This document shows positions 8,024-15,153 of a stretch of 21,184 nucleotides of DNA, in pieces. This DNA comes from a virus, in IMG/VR virus record IMGVR_UViG_3300035701_000346, positions 1-21,184 of that record; one strand, written 5' to 3'. Position 1 is the stretch's first letter. Each line of letters begins with the position of its first letter. A program made the position numbers and the translations under genes. The notes below the pieces were generated by a model, which saw nothing but the letters and a program-made list of their open reading frames with translations, was not told where the DNA came from and ran no database searches.

Positions 8024-9603
8024 AAATCCCCCTCTTTGTTTTTATGCTGAAGTTCCTCAATCTGCATCATACACTTTTGGAGTGCACCGTACATTGCAGC
8101 AAATATTTGATCTACATCAAGAGTCAAGCAATCCTTAATCACTTCTCCCGTTGGAAGAATAAAAGGAACTACCGGAGTAGCTTTTGCGAAAAACGGCCTT
8201 ACATCTTCTGCTACCCAGCCCAGTTTATTCCTGTCATTTGCCTGTTCAGGACTGAAAACATCGTCTCTCAACGTATACCGTTTGAGAGGAATATTTTTGA
8301 CTATCTCCCAACATCGATCAAGGTCAGCAAGTTTTATGTCCTTCTTGAGCCGACTGTCGGATGGGTTTGACCACGTACTTCCAGAGGCTTTCTGCCCAAC
8401 ACTACCCGACAACTCAAATTGAACCGTTGGAGCCATTCCGATGCCGACGTTGCCGTTTCCTTTTATTCTGACCCTTTCCTCTGTGGTCTCACCAGCACCG
8501 CCAAAATCAATCTTGAAAATTAAATCATCTGTTGCGGGGTCCCGCCCTATGATGTTACTGTGGCTAACCTTGCCTACAAAGCTTATGCCCGACCCGTCAC
8601 TGGCAGTGTTCGCTTGTATCTTAATTCCAGGAAACTGATTCACATCGGTATCATAACTTGCGCCAGTAGTTATAATATGCAACTTTGCCTCAGGCGCCGT
8701 CGTCCCGATGCCCACGTTGCCACTGCTTAAAATTGACATTAACTCAGATATACCCGCAGTTGAACCCGCAGTTCTCCCAAAAAATCCAAAAAGAGACGAC
8801 CCTGCTCTTGTCTCAACCCTAAATAACCCACCCTGAACAGCTGATGTATAGGCCCCACCAAAACGATTAACTGAGTCTTCATTAATACCAAAATTAACTA
8901 TTTTGCTATCGACCTCTGACACAATACCACCATAACAAGTCTTTGTTGCTTCTCTTGGGCTGATGACTCCTTGAACATCAAGCGTAACGGTCGGTGTCGC
9001 CGTCCCGATGCCAACTTTGCAATTACTAAAACTAATAAAATCCGTAGTCTCATCATCAAATTGAATCAATCCCTTGCCAGATCCAAGACCGATTGTGCCT
9101 GCGTCTGGGACGATGGTAGATGCTGGCAGGGTGACGGTATTATCGAAAACTACTGTATGCGCTCCAACATGTTCTCCGATGTGATTCGCGAGAATAGTGG
9201 TGGTGTGGAGAGTTGTGAAGTTGCCCTGATCGAATGTTGGACTAAGACTCGTTCCTAAGTCCGCTGCAACCATTGCCCTAAAGGTCGGAGCCAAAACCGC
9301 ACCGGAAACTGGGCCAGCAAAGAGAAGGTTGGGTGATTGGGTGTCCAGACTCAATGCCTGAGTCGAAAGTCCAAGAAGCACGTCGGCAGAAACAGCCAAA
9401 GTTACAGCATCATGTCCCCCCGCTGCTACCCAACTCGGATTAGCTTCATGTCCACCAGATTGCAGAACCTGTCCAGCATTGCCATGTGCTAATGCAGCAG
9501 GAGTAGCTACACCACTCGCATATATAATATCTCCCTGCTCAGTCAGTAATGACTTTACTATAACTGAGGTTTCATATGCAATCTTCTTCCAAGTAACTGC
9601 CAT
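8020..9603 (-). CDS. Tail fibre or tailspike with C-terminal S74 intramolecular chaperone
   Basis: The 527-aa protein has a C-terminal peptidase S74 (endosialidase-type) chaperone domain. The site SDSRLKKDI begins at Ser415, followed by LGWVAEDV, a conserved LDVDQIFAAMYGALQ helix and a final coiled coil. This domain trimerises the fibre and then cuts itself off at the Ser. Upstream are three copies of a VGIGT-type repeat (for example KVGIGTATPTVTLDV) typical of phage fibres. The first 35 residues match the N-terminus of the 124-aa gene, suggesting a shared virion-attachment segment. ATG 9603 has a GGTAGTGA-type SD. Repeats around 8430-9010 look more GC-rich than the neighbours, consistent with exchange of fibre modules. 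Confidence 0.9.
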   Translation of the reverse strand: MAVTWKKIAYETSVIVKSLLTEQGDIIYASGVATPAALAHGNAGQVLQSGGHEANPSWVAAGGHDAVTLAVSADVLLGLSTQALSLDTQSPNLLFAGPVSGAVLAPTFRAMVAADLGTSLSPTFDQGNFTTLHTTTILANHIGEHVGAHTVVFDNTVTLPASTIVPDAGTIGLGSGKGLIQFDDETTDFISFSNCKVGIGTATPTVTLDVQGVISPREATKTCYGGIVSEVDSKIVNFGINEDSVNRFGGAYTSAVQGGLFRVETRAGSSLFGFFGRTAGSTAGISELMSILSSGNVGIGTTAPEAKLHIITTGASYDTDVNQFPGIKIQANTASDGSGISFVGKVSHSNIIGRDPATDDLIFKIDFGGAGETTEERVRIKGNGNVGIGMAPTVQFELSGSVGQKASGSTWSNPSDSRLKKDIKLADLDRCWEIVKNIPLKRYTLRDDVFSPEQANDRNKLGWVAEDVRPFFAKATPVVPFILPTGEVIKDCLTLDVDQIFAAMYGALQKCMMQIEELQHKNKEGDL

Positions 9604-9609
9604 TATTCA

Positions 9610-9777
9610 CTACCTCTCTGCCTTCTTCGCTTCCAAAAGTTGTTTCAGCCTTGCTGAAATCATCTCCAGCACAGTGATAATTTCTGGCGGAGTCAGTTCT
9701 ACCTGATCGATTAGTTCAGTAATGGTATTACTAAACTCCGCCATGATTTCCCAAGTCTGCTGCGGTATATCTCTCAT
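9610..9777 (-). CDS. Small helical protein, 55 aa, between the two fibre genes
   Basis: Translation from ATG 9777 gives 55 residues starting MRDIPQQTWEIMAEFSN and including TPPEIITVLEMISARLKQLL, two amphipathic helices with a leucine-rich heptad pattern. The start follows the upstream stop by one base (TAA-G-ATG), so translation is probably coupled. It resembles the small LTPxEVIxVLE-type phage proteins of unknown role seen near fibre genes. It is supported by the tight junctions on both sides (the fibre start follows six bases after its stop) and by the clean coding pattern, not by any functional motif. Confidence 0.7.
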   Translation of the reverse strand: MRDIPQQTWEIMAEFSNTITELIDQVELTPPEIITVLEMISARLKQLLEAKKAER

Positions 9778-9778
9778 C

Positions 9779-10153
9779 TTATGCAGCCACTGAACAAACG
9801 TGAAGAGTCAACTCACCAGTTGCCCAACAAAGTTGACCCAATGCAACGCCACTACTAGGTAATGCAGCTTGATTAGTAACAGTCATAACTACTAAATCCG
9901 TTGCCTGCTGGAGATCAAAGTCAACTGCGCCACTTGGCACACTGTGACTATTCAGTGTATGAGCTACAGGTGCTGGAATATTTATCCAGGCCGGAACATC
10001 TGTAGCTACATTAAGGAGTTGAGTATTCGTCCCAATACCCAACCTTGCAGGCGTACTTGCGCTACTTGCATAAATAATATCACCCTTTGTAGTTAGAAGA
10101 GCCTTCGTAATTACGTCAGTTTCATATGCCAGTTTTTTCCAAGTTACAGCCAT
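9779..10153 (-). CDS. Short fibre-related protein sharing the fibre N-terminus, 124 aa
   Basis: Residues 1-35 (MAVTWKKLAYETDVITKALL...) are nearly identical to the N-terminus of the 527-aa fibre, including the GDIIYAS motif. After this the two proteins differ: this one continues with a short beta-type domain and lacks the chaperone. It may be a short adaptor fibre, a second receptor-binding protein or a truncated fibre copy that kept the attachment segment. ATG 10153 is preceded by an AAGGGGGG-type SD. Its stop is joined to the 55-aa gene by TAAGATGAG. Confidence 0.75.
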   Translation of the reverse strand: MAVTWKKLAYETDVITKALLTTKGDIIYASSASTPARLGIGTNTQLLNVATDVPAWINIPAPVAHTLNSHSVPSGAVDFDLQQATDLVVMTVTNQAALPSSGVALGQLCWATGELTLHVCSVAA

Positions 10154-10166
10154 CTCAATCCCCCCT

Positions 10167-10325
10167 TTAATTAGTTTCTTTAATAATTACAGTATATTTA
10201 TCAGGCTCAATGAGGAACTGAGGATCTTTTAACTCAGCAGTTACAACTGGAGCCTGCCCCTTTTCAATATCTCCACCAATATAAAGTGTAGTCTTTTCTC
10301 CCTTTAACCAGATTGTCAACTTCAT
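10167..10325 (-). CDS. Small unknown protein, 52 aa
   Basis: Translation from ATG 10325 gives MKLTIWLKGEKTTLYIGG and continues to a TAA at 10169-10167. A clear SD (AAGGAGAG) lies five bases upstream, and the start follows nine bases after the previous stop. The protein is predicted mostly beta, with alternating hydrophobic residues (LYIGGDIEKGQAPVVTAEL), and no membrane segment. Location among fibre genes suggests a minor virion protein. The family is unknown. Confidence 0.7.
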   Translation of the reverse strand: MKLTIWLKGEKTTLYIGGDIEKGQAPVVTAELKDPQFLIEPDKYTVIIKETN

Positions 10326-10334
10326 AATCTCTCC

Positions 10335-10817
10335 TTATTCTGTTGCTACATAAACATGATCGTCATCTGAGGCATAAAACATAGTCCCTTCAGGGCCAGT
10401 TGAGGCTGCCTTTGGAACTAGTTGAATCTCACCTACATGTGCCTCTAACCACGCTAATAAAGCTGTCCCAAGAGTTTTACTTTGTGTTACACTTGGAATA
10501 ATATTTCTCTCAGCTACAACAACATTAGTTCCATTCTCCACAATAGCAGAATCAACAGGCAACTTAGTAGTGGCATCCGCCTTCAATACTGTATTGGCAG
10601 TACCATCTACATCCATTCGCCTAATAAGTTCAATATCATCTACTGGAACATCTGTGCAGTATGCTTGTGAAAATAAGGCTGCCCTAAGTGGATAAGTAGT
10701 ATAAGGTGCAGGATACCAGTATATCCACTTTCCCTCAGCGATAGAGTACTCACCTGCGTATGCATCATCATATAGTATAGGTCCAAGTTGCCCATACCAC
10801 AGTTCGCGCTCAGCCAC
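10335..10817 (-). CDS. Unknown virion-associated protein, 160 aa
   Basis: The start is GTG 10817 (MAERELWYGQLGPIL), with only a weak upstream SD (AAGGA about 13 bases away), so the exact start is uncertain; no better ATG is available for the first 65 residues. The N-terminal half is Tyr/Trp-rich (WIYWYPAPYTTYP). The C-terminal half contains EGTMFYASDDDHVYVATE, a motif like those in fibre C-termini and beta-helix proteins that present a FYxSxxxxxYV strand pair. A fibre or virion surface role is likely from this and from the neighbours, though no family is assigned. Confidence 0.7.
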   Translation of the reverse strand: MAERELWYGQLGPILYDDAYAGEYSIAEGKWIYWYPAPYTTYPLRAALFSQAYCTDVPVDDIELIRRMDVDGTANTVLKADATTKLPVDSAIVENGTNVVVAERNIIPSVTQSKTLGTALLAWLEAHVGEIQLVPKAASTGPEGTMFYASDDDHVYVATE

Positions 10818-10822
10818 TTCTT

Positions 10823-11014
10823 TTATTGTCCTTTAAGTGCCTTACCAGCATTTTCAAGAGCTTTACGCCAGCCAGCTTTGGGTGCACCAGCATCTGCTTC
10901 TGGATTAGGAGCAGGTTCATTCACTTTACCAGTGTTTGTACCTTTTGAAAAAGTGCTAAACCGCTCCCGTCTTTTTATTTCCGCCTCAATTAATTTCTCT
11001 TCGTCAGTAGGCAT
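10823..11014 (-). CDS. Small charged Pro/Ala-rich protein, 63 aa
   Basis: The ATG lies one base after the TAA of the upstream gene. The first 25 residues are a charged helix (EEKLIEAEIKRRERF), the middle is Pro/Ala/Asn-rich and disordered, and the end is a basic amphipathic helix (WRKALENAGKALKGQ). No membrane segment or motif is present. It may be a linker or nucleic-acid-binding minor virion protein, but this is a guess. Confidence 0.65.
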   Translation of the reverse strand: MPTDEEKLIEAEIKRRERFSTFSKGTNTGKVNEPAPNPEADAGAPKAGWRKALENAGKALKGQ

Positions 11015-11015
11015 T

Positions 11016-11366
11016 TTAACTTATCTCTATTGTTACTATATTAGCTGCATTTGGATCACCATTGGTAGCAACTCCAGACGTACAGGCAATCACTAATCCT
11101 AAGGTAAACTTCATATTACAGAGCCCGCGGACGGTCTGAGTAACTGTCTGTTGTCCACCGCCTCTAGGAATTCCTATTGCAGCTTTATGAACTGTAGTTC
11201 CGACATTTACATCACTTGCAGCTGCTGCATCAAAAAACTGAATATAAGCTGCTGCATTTCCAGGATTATAGATATGATACCCTTTTATCTTAGTTTTCCC
11301 AGTCTTCACCAAAACTGCCGTTGCAGCTAGTGCATCATTTTGATATGTCTCACCAATAAGAGCCAT
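11016..11366 (-). CDS. Unknown beta-rich protein, possible minor structural, 116 aa
   Basis: ATG 11366 has a good SD (GAGGTG) six bases upstream. The protein starts MALIGETYQND and alternates short beta strands with Gly/Ala-rich turns (for example IKGYHIYNPGNAAAYIQFFDA), ending in IVTIEIS. This is typical of small jelly-roll-like or decoration proteins of virions. It lies among fibre and small genes in the late operon, so it is probably a virion component. I do not recognise a named family. Confidence 0.7.
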   Translation of the reverse strand: MALIGETYQNDALAATAVLVKTGKTKIKGYHIYNPGNAAAYIQFFDAAAASDVNVGTTVHKAAIGIPRGGGQQTVTQTVRGLCNMKFTLGLVIACTSGVATNGDPNAANIVTIEIS

Positions 11367-11375
11367 TTGTCACCT

Positions 11376-11747
11376 CTAATATTTCTGCCAGATATTATTA
11401 CAGCCTTCACATAATACTTTCAACCATATACCTCTTGTTCTCATTTCTCCTGCATCTCCACACTTCTCGCAGATGCAAGCTGACTCTGCCTCAGCTGTAT
11501 CAACTATATCAAACGCTGTATCAGAGCCTACTCCTATATAAAATCGAAGCGTTCCATACTTTTCCTTTACTTGCACAGCAACAACATGCTCTTCACTAAG
11601 ATTTTTAGAGAGTCTCCATAAGAGATCAAACCAGCCATCGTCGCACTCAAAGCCGAAACACATTAGTGTCTGAGTCGGCGGCAAACTATAGCCAGCATAC
11701 AAGCCAGGAAATGATTTAAATAACGCTTCTGTTTTTTCAGGACTCAT
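11376..11747 (-). CDS. Conserved phage protein with C-terminal zinc ribbon, 123 aa
   Basis: I choose ATG 11747 (MSPEKTEALFKSFPGLY), one base after the previous stop (TAAGATG), over a longer frame that would overlap the upstream gene by 83 bases. The protein has a CGDGWF-like segment (FECDDGWFDLLWRLS), the VKEKYGTLRFY motif, and a CxxC...CxxC zinc ribbon (CEKC and CEGC) near the end. This arrangement is known from many phages as a conserved protein of unknown function. The four cysteines almost certainly bind zinc. Its role may be regulatory or nucleic-acid related; the location in a late operon does not settle it. Confidence 0.75.
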   Translation of the reverse strand: MSPEKTEALFKSFPGLYAGYSLPPTQTLMCFGFECDDGWFDLLWRLSKNLSEEHVVAVQVKEKYGTLRFYIGVGSDTAFDIVDTAEAESACICEKCGDAGEMRTRGIWLKVLCEGCNNIWQKY

Positions 11748-11748
11748 C

Positions 11749-11952
11749 TTAGTATTTGTCAGGATTATCGAATTTTGGATTAGTTGGAGGAGAATGATGC
11801 TTCGCCGGCTTTCCAGTAGGCTTCCATCCATGTTCTACCGCATTTAGTAGATTCATCTGAGCCTGAGCATTTGCCTTCGTTCCGTGCTTCATATGCACTC
11901 CACGAGGCCCCTTCACTTTATATCCATCTACTTTAGTCATTACTTCTGGCAT
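11749..11952 (-). CDS. Small basic conserved phage protein, 67 aa
   Basis: I choose ATG 11952 (MPEVMTKVDGYKVKG). The SD AAGGTGA is six bases upstream of it, whereas the ATG at 11958 would touch that SD. The motif GYKVKGPRG followed by AQMNLLNAVEHGWKPTG is shared by small phage proteins of unknown function that I have seen in other phage genomes. It is Lys/His-rich with a Pro-rich tail and could bind nucleic acid. A 24-bp palindrome abuts its SD. Confidence 0.7.
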   Translation of the reverse strand: MPEVMTKVDGYKVKGPRGVHMKHGTKANAQAQMNLLNAVEHGWKPTGKPAKHHSPPTNPKFDNPDKY

Positions 11953-11962
11953 TTTCATTCAC

Positions 11963-11986
11963 CTTTGTTCAAAACATTAAACATAG
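11963..11986. repeat. 24-bp palindromic element, copy 4 (after terminase)
   Basis: On the top strand the arms read CTTTGTTCAAAA and TTAAACATAG. In the leftward mRNA its CAAAG end forms part of the SD (AAAGGTGA) of the 67-aa gene. It begins four bases after the terminase stop. The GGTGAATGAAA that follows is also found after copy 1. Confidence 0.8.
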
Positions 11987-11989
11987 TTA

Positions 11990-13483
11990 TTAAGCATTGC
12001 GCCAGCCTTCAAAAGGCTCATCATCAGGCGGAACTTCATAATCTTCTTCCTTATTCTCTATTGAGGCAAATTCCTTCTCAGTTGCCTTTTCATCCTTTGC
12101 AAAAAAATATCTCTCACCCTTCTCCAGTAGTGGAACAATATACGCAAGAGCATCCATACAGTCCCATCTCTTACTTCTCGGATAAGACATCAACTGCGCT
12201 TCTAGTCCACCACAGGCAGTTGCATTATGATAAATCTCACCTTGCCGATAAAAAGGAAGTAAACCCGAAACACGCTCTTCCTTACTTGCCCTCGCAGACA
12301 GTGGAACCAACTCCAAATTTAATCCCCTCTTCTTCATTGCATTCTCAAGAGGATAACTAATAAATTCATGCAGTGATGTTTCTTCGTATCCGAGAACTCT
12401 TGCCTTCAACTTCACGCACATATTTAGAGAGTGTGTAATAAACTCGTCTGGGTGGTAATTGCCAGCATCTATATCCAGGACGAGGATTTTATTTCCTGCC
12501 AAATCTAATCCAACTCCTACCGCCGCACTTTCATCACTTGTTGACTTAGTAGTTTTTGCAGGATCCATTATAACTACCGTCTCCTGAACATTCTTCAAAT
12601 CATCTTGACTATAATACTTAAAGTATTCCGCTTTGAACTTTGCATCTTCTTTAGCAACCGGCAAATTCCTATATTCTCTAAAGAGAGTACCAAGCATCTT
12701 CTGCTTTCTATAGGTCTCTACCAACTTTCGAATAGAGTCATCATCCATAAACTCTGGCCAGTTTGATTTATAGTTATCATCAAATAGTTCAAGAAGGACT
12801 GGATGCCAGTTTGGGTCTTCTAACAAATTCGCGAGTAGCGAATCTTCATGTAGTAGAGTTCCTACAACAACGATCTTCCAATCCTTCTTCGACCTATCAA
12901 CACTATTCATGACATCGGCAAAGAACCACTCTTTTAACTTCGTCCTTTGCTCTTCACTCTTCACACTCTCACTATCTTCAATGTCATCTCCAAAAATTAA
13001 ATCAGGTCTAAAATCACCAAAGAGAAGACCACGAATCTGTTGTCCACTGCCTCTCGGCATAACCATAGTGCCAGTCTCAGTGATCCACTGATCCTGACTA
13101 AATGAGGAACTTTTCATAGGGCCGAACAATCTAGCTATAGTCGTATTTGACAGTAGCTCCCGCTTTAAATTCTCACCTTGTAAGACGGCCTGCGATGCCG
13201 TGCAGCTGACCGGGACAATAAACTTTTTCTCGCGGAATACAATCTTGCCAGCCTCATAAGCCATGCCAAGACTGGTTTTGCCGTATCCACGAGGGGCAGC
13301 AATTACTACCTGCTGCAAACTTGGATCATCCAGCACTTTGAAGATCTTTTCATGATCCTTACTAAATGTACGAGTGAAGCGATTTGGAAACATTACTCTC
13401 GCAGTTACCCTTGTACTACCAATGCAGTCAAGGAGGATCTTCTGAATCTCAGGTGATCTGATATCAGTCTTATCGTCCACCAT
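11990..13483 (-). CDS. terL: Terminase large subunit
   Basis: The 497-aa protein has the ATPase and nuclease signatures of the large terminase, the motor that packages DNA and cuts it into genome lengths. A Walker A-like loop (APRGYGKTS) lies at residues 63-71 and a Walker B (DLIFGDDIED) near residue 160. A C-terminal RNase H-like nuclease domain begins with VVIMDPAKTTKSTSDESAAVG, with a second acidic site LVLDIDAG. The length is normal. ATG 13483 overlaps the holin gene by 14 bases with AGCAGGTT upstream. It lies downstream of the lysis genes, an uncommon order. Confidence 0.93.
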   Translation of the reverse strand: MVDDKTDIRSPEIQKILLDCIGSTRVTARVMFPNRFTRTFSKDHEKIFKVLDDPSLQQVVIAAPRGYGKTSLGMAYEAGKIVFREKKFIVPVSCTASQAVLQGENLKRELLSNTTIARLFGPMKSSSFSQDQWITETGTMVMPRGSGQQIRGLLFGDFRPDLIFGDDIEDSESVKSEEQRTKLKEWFFADVMNSVDRSKKDWKIVVVGTLLHEDSLLANLLEDPNWHPVLLELFDDNYKSNWPEFMDDDSIRKLVETYRKQKMLGTLFREYRNLPVAKEDAKFKAEYFKYYSQDDLKNVQETVVIMDPAKTTKSTSDESAAVGVGLDLAGNKILVLDIDAGNYHPDEFITHSLNMCVKLKARVLGYEETSLHEFISYPLENAMKKRGLNLELVPLSARASKEERVSGLLPFYRQGEIYHNATACGGLEAQLMSYPRSKRWDCMDALAYIVPLLEKGERYFFAKDEKATEKEFASIENKEEDYEVPPDDEPFEGWRNA

Positions 13484-13889
13484 TAACCTGCTTTTTGTCG
13501 TAGCTTCTCATCCCTGCCAGACCTAGCATCCCAAGTAATAAAGTCATAAGTTCGCCCATATCTAAGGCAGGTAAAATAACAGTCACATGAAATGTGCCTA
13601 AAATAAATGCTAGGAAGGGTTGAAGCATATAATGATAACCCAACGCTGATCCACAGATCCAACCGATATAAGGACGCCAACCTGCAACCCACCAGGATGC
13701 ACTCTTGGATTCCTCGAGATTGATAGCCTGTTGCCCTTTTAAAAGGTCGATCACCTGCTGATCGCCATTTGTAGCTAACTCTGCTAATCGTATCTTGGCC
13801 TTCTCAGCTTCATCCTTATCTGGCCATATCTTATCGATAACTCCGCCGAGAAGATTCATCCCAGCAGTAATTGGATCTAGTCCTGCCAT
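13470..13889 (-). CDS. Holin, 3TM (GTA-type) family
   Basis: The 139-aa protein has the pattern of the three-transmembrane holin family known from gene-transfer-agent release (PF11351). It has an N-terminal PITAGMNLLGGVIDKIWPDKDEAEKAK, a long amphipathic helix with LKGQQAINLEESKSAS, the hallmark WWVAGWRPYIGWICGSALGY, then two further hydrophobic stretches ending GMLGLAGMRSYDKK. It should oligomerise in the inner membrane and let the endolysin reach the wall. The ATG overlaps the endolysin stop (TAATGG), so the two are translated together. It lies directly after the M15 endolysin gene and before terminase. Confidence 0.85.
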   Translation of the reverse strand: MAGLDPITAGMNLLGGVIDKIWPDKDEAEKAKIRLAELATNGDQQVIDLLKGQQAINLEESKSASWWVAGWRPYIGWICGSALGYHYMLQPFLAFILGTFHVTVILPALDMGELMTLLLGMLGLAGMRSYDKKQVNGGR

Positions 13890-14293
13890 TATATCTCCCT
13901 TACCTCTAAGATAATAACTTCCTGTAGCAGATCACGTCTATTATCAACATGAATCCACAGATTCCCCTTACTTGTTTTTCCCAACTCAATCCGCCTAAAT
14001 CGACGAATTAAGTCAATCACCATGATGAACATCTCATGTGAATTACTACACTCTAAATCTGCAGCATGACACAAATAGTCGTCAGCGAAGGGAAGGTGTG
14101 CAGAATTAACCTTCCCTCCGACCGACTTATTATGTGCTTCACAACGACAACCACAGTTGATAGGAAGTGGAATTCCTATTGCCTGCCTTGCCTGCTGCAG
14201 ATTATCAACCAGATCTCGATCAATCCTATCCAACCCACAACCACACTTACAAGCAAATTCAGATCTTGAAAAATTGTAACTTAAGTCGCCCAC
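13889..14293 (-). CDS. M15-type peptidase endolysin
   Basis: The 134-aa protein has the layout of the peptidase M15_3 family, zinc D-Ala-D-Ala or L-Ala-D-Glu endopeptidases that cut peptidoglycan cross-links. FSRSEFACKCGCGLD is at 8-22, INCGCRCEAHNKSVGG at 45-60, SAH at 64-66, H-A-A-D at 76-79, and IHVDNR with the last ligand His near residue 117. Normally His and Asp of the SxHxxxxAxD motif are closer together, so there is a short insertion (LPFADDYLC) between them. There is no signal peptide, as expected for a holin-dependent endolysin. It abuts the holin gene and a one-span membrane protein. Confidence 0.85.
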   Translation of the reverse strand: MGDLSYNFSRSEFACKCGCGLDRIDRDLVDNLQQARQAIGIPLPINCGCRCEAHNKSVGGKVNSAHLPFADDYLCHAADLECSNSHEMFIMVIDLIRRFRRIELGKTSKGNLWIHVDNRRDLLQEVIILEVREI

Positions 14294-14556
14294 TATCGTA
14301 GACCTTTCTCACTCTTATCATGTGGAGCATGAGGGACATGGATACCATAGTTCTGGATATGAGTATCTATCTTCTTCTCGATAGTATCTAACTGAACACA
14401 TACCCTACCAACTATCCCATCCAACTTTGCAGATCCACTATATAGAGTCACTGCGCCCACAATAGCTGCGACTATCAAAAGCTCCCCAACTCGTAAAAGA
14501 GCATCACTAATTTTACCACCGTAATGCTCGTGGAGAGCCTTTCCAAAATTAGACAC
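14293..14556 (-). CDS. One-span membrane protein of the lysis cassette, 87 aa
   Basis: The start is GTG 14556, with GGAGG six to seven bases upstream inside the previous gene, which it overlaps by eight bases. A single hydrophobic segment (LLIVAAIVGAVTLYSG, about residues 26-41) is followed by a coiled-coil-like stretch (VCVQLDTIEKKIDTHIQ) and a charged tail. This architecture suits a second holin, a holin antagonist or a spanin-like protein, and it sits next to the endolysin and 3TM holin. I cannot choose among these. It may help control lysis timing. Confidence 0.7.
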   Translation of the reverse strand: MSNFGKALHEHYGGKISDALLRVGELLIVAAIVGAVTLYSGSAKLDGIVGRVCVQLDTIEKKIDTHIQNYGIHVPHAPHDKSEKGLR

Positions 14557-14971
14557 CTAAGGCCTCCATCTCTTCTTCGATTAGAAAGCCGATTGCAACA
14601 ATCTCTTCAACTGTGCTTTCAACCTTCTCAAACCATTCCAACTTCAGTGGATAGATTTCGACCTCAACATCTTTCTCTGCCAGCTCTTTATATTCCTTCC
14701 AGAAGGTTTCCATCGTCTCTTCAACCAACTTAACACTCATTCCATCTGGAGCCATCACAATATTGCCAGCTTCATCATGCTCTGCATAAGTCTTAAAAAG
14801 ACCTTGTTTTGCTTCGACGAATGGCTGATAGACTTTGCCGACTGTGTCAATATCTCTCCGCAGCCAATATGAAGCTTTAAAAGGGAGCTTCTCCCCAACC
14901 AGTTGTCTTAGAATAACAAATGCCCTATCCAGCTGACCCAACTTAACTAAAACTTTCTTTCCGCCTTGCAT
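14549..14971 (-). CDS. Unknown phage protein, 140 aa (possibly DUF1617-like)
   Basis: ATG 14971 has an overlapping GGAGGTAGGT SD. The protein shows the pattern LPFKASYWLRRDIDTVGKVY, FKTYAEHDEAGNI and ETFWKEYKELAEKDVEVEIY, then an acidic helical end. Proteins of this shape occur as small, tail-module or packaging-module phage proteins, and the pattern recalls DUF1617, but that is a memory-based match. The protein is soluble and acidic with a probable coiled-coil N-terminus. It lies between the small terminase candidate and the lysis genes. Confidence 0.7.
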   Translation of the reverse strand: MQGGKKVLVKLGQLDRAFVILRQLVGEKLPFKASYWLRRDIDTVGKVYQPFVEAKQGLFKTYAEHDEAGNIVMAPDGMSVKLVEETMETFWKEYKELAEKDVEVEIYPLKLEWFEKVESTVEEIVAIGFLIEEEMEALGV

Positions 14972-14973
14972 AC

Positions 14974-15141
14974 CTACCTCCGTTCTTCTTTATGCAGTGA
15001 AATATCTGCAGTTTTCTCTATAAGATTAGTGCCCCCACCATGAATCTTATAGTTGTTATTTTTAAGTATATCTTCAATCTGATGTCTAACTCTTGGCTCT
15101 ATTGACCAACTAAACTTTACCCACAAAGTCTTCTCACTCAT
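14974..15141 (-). CDS. Small unknown protein, 55 aa
   Basis: Translation from ATG 15141 gives MSEKTLWVKFSWSIEPRVRH through to LHKEERR and a TAG. It has an SD GGAGGTAGGT identical in sequence to that of the next gene, and the GGAGG of its last codons is the SD of the 140-aa gene, which begins three bases after its stop. The protein has a beta-strand N-terminus, a helical RHQIEDILKN segment and a basic end. This pattern resembles a small ferredoxin-like fold, but no function can be assigned. Confidence 0.7.
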   Translation of the reverse strand: MSEKTLWVKFSWSIEPRVRHQIEDILKNNNYKIHGGGTNLIEKTADISLHKEERR

Positions 15142-15153
15142 ACCTACCTCCGT

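Noticed and set aside
11884-12360. Plus-strand frame of 158 codons
   Set aside because: It is antisense to the end of terminase large and the 67-aa gene, and its composition (many His, Ser, Pro) is typical of shadow frames.
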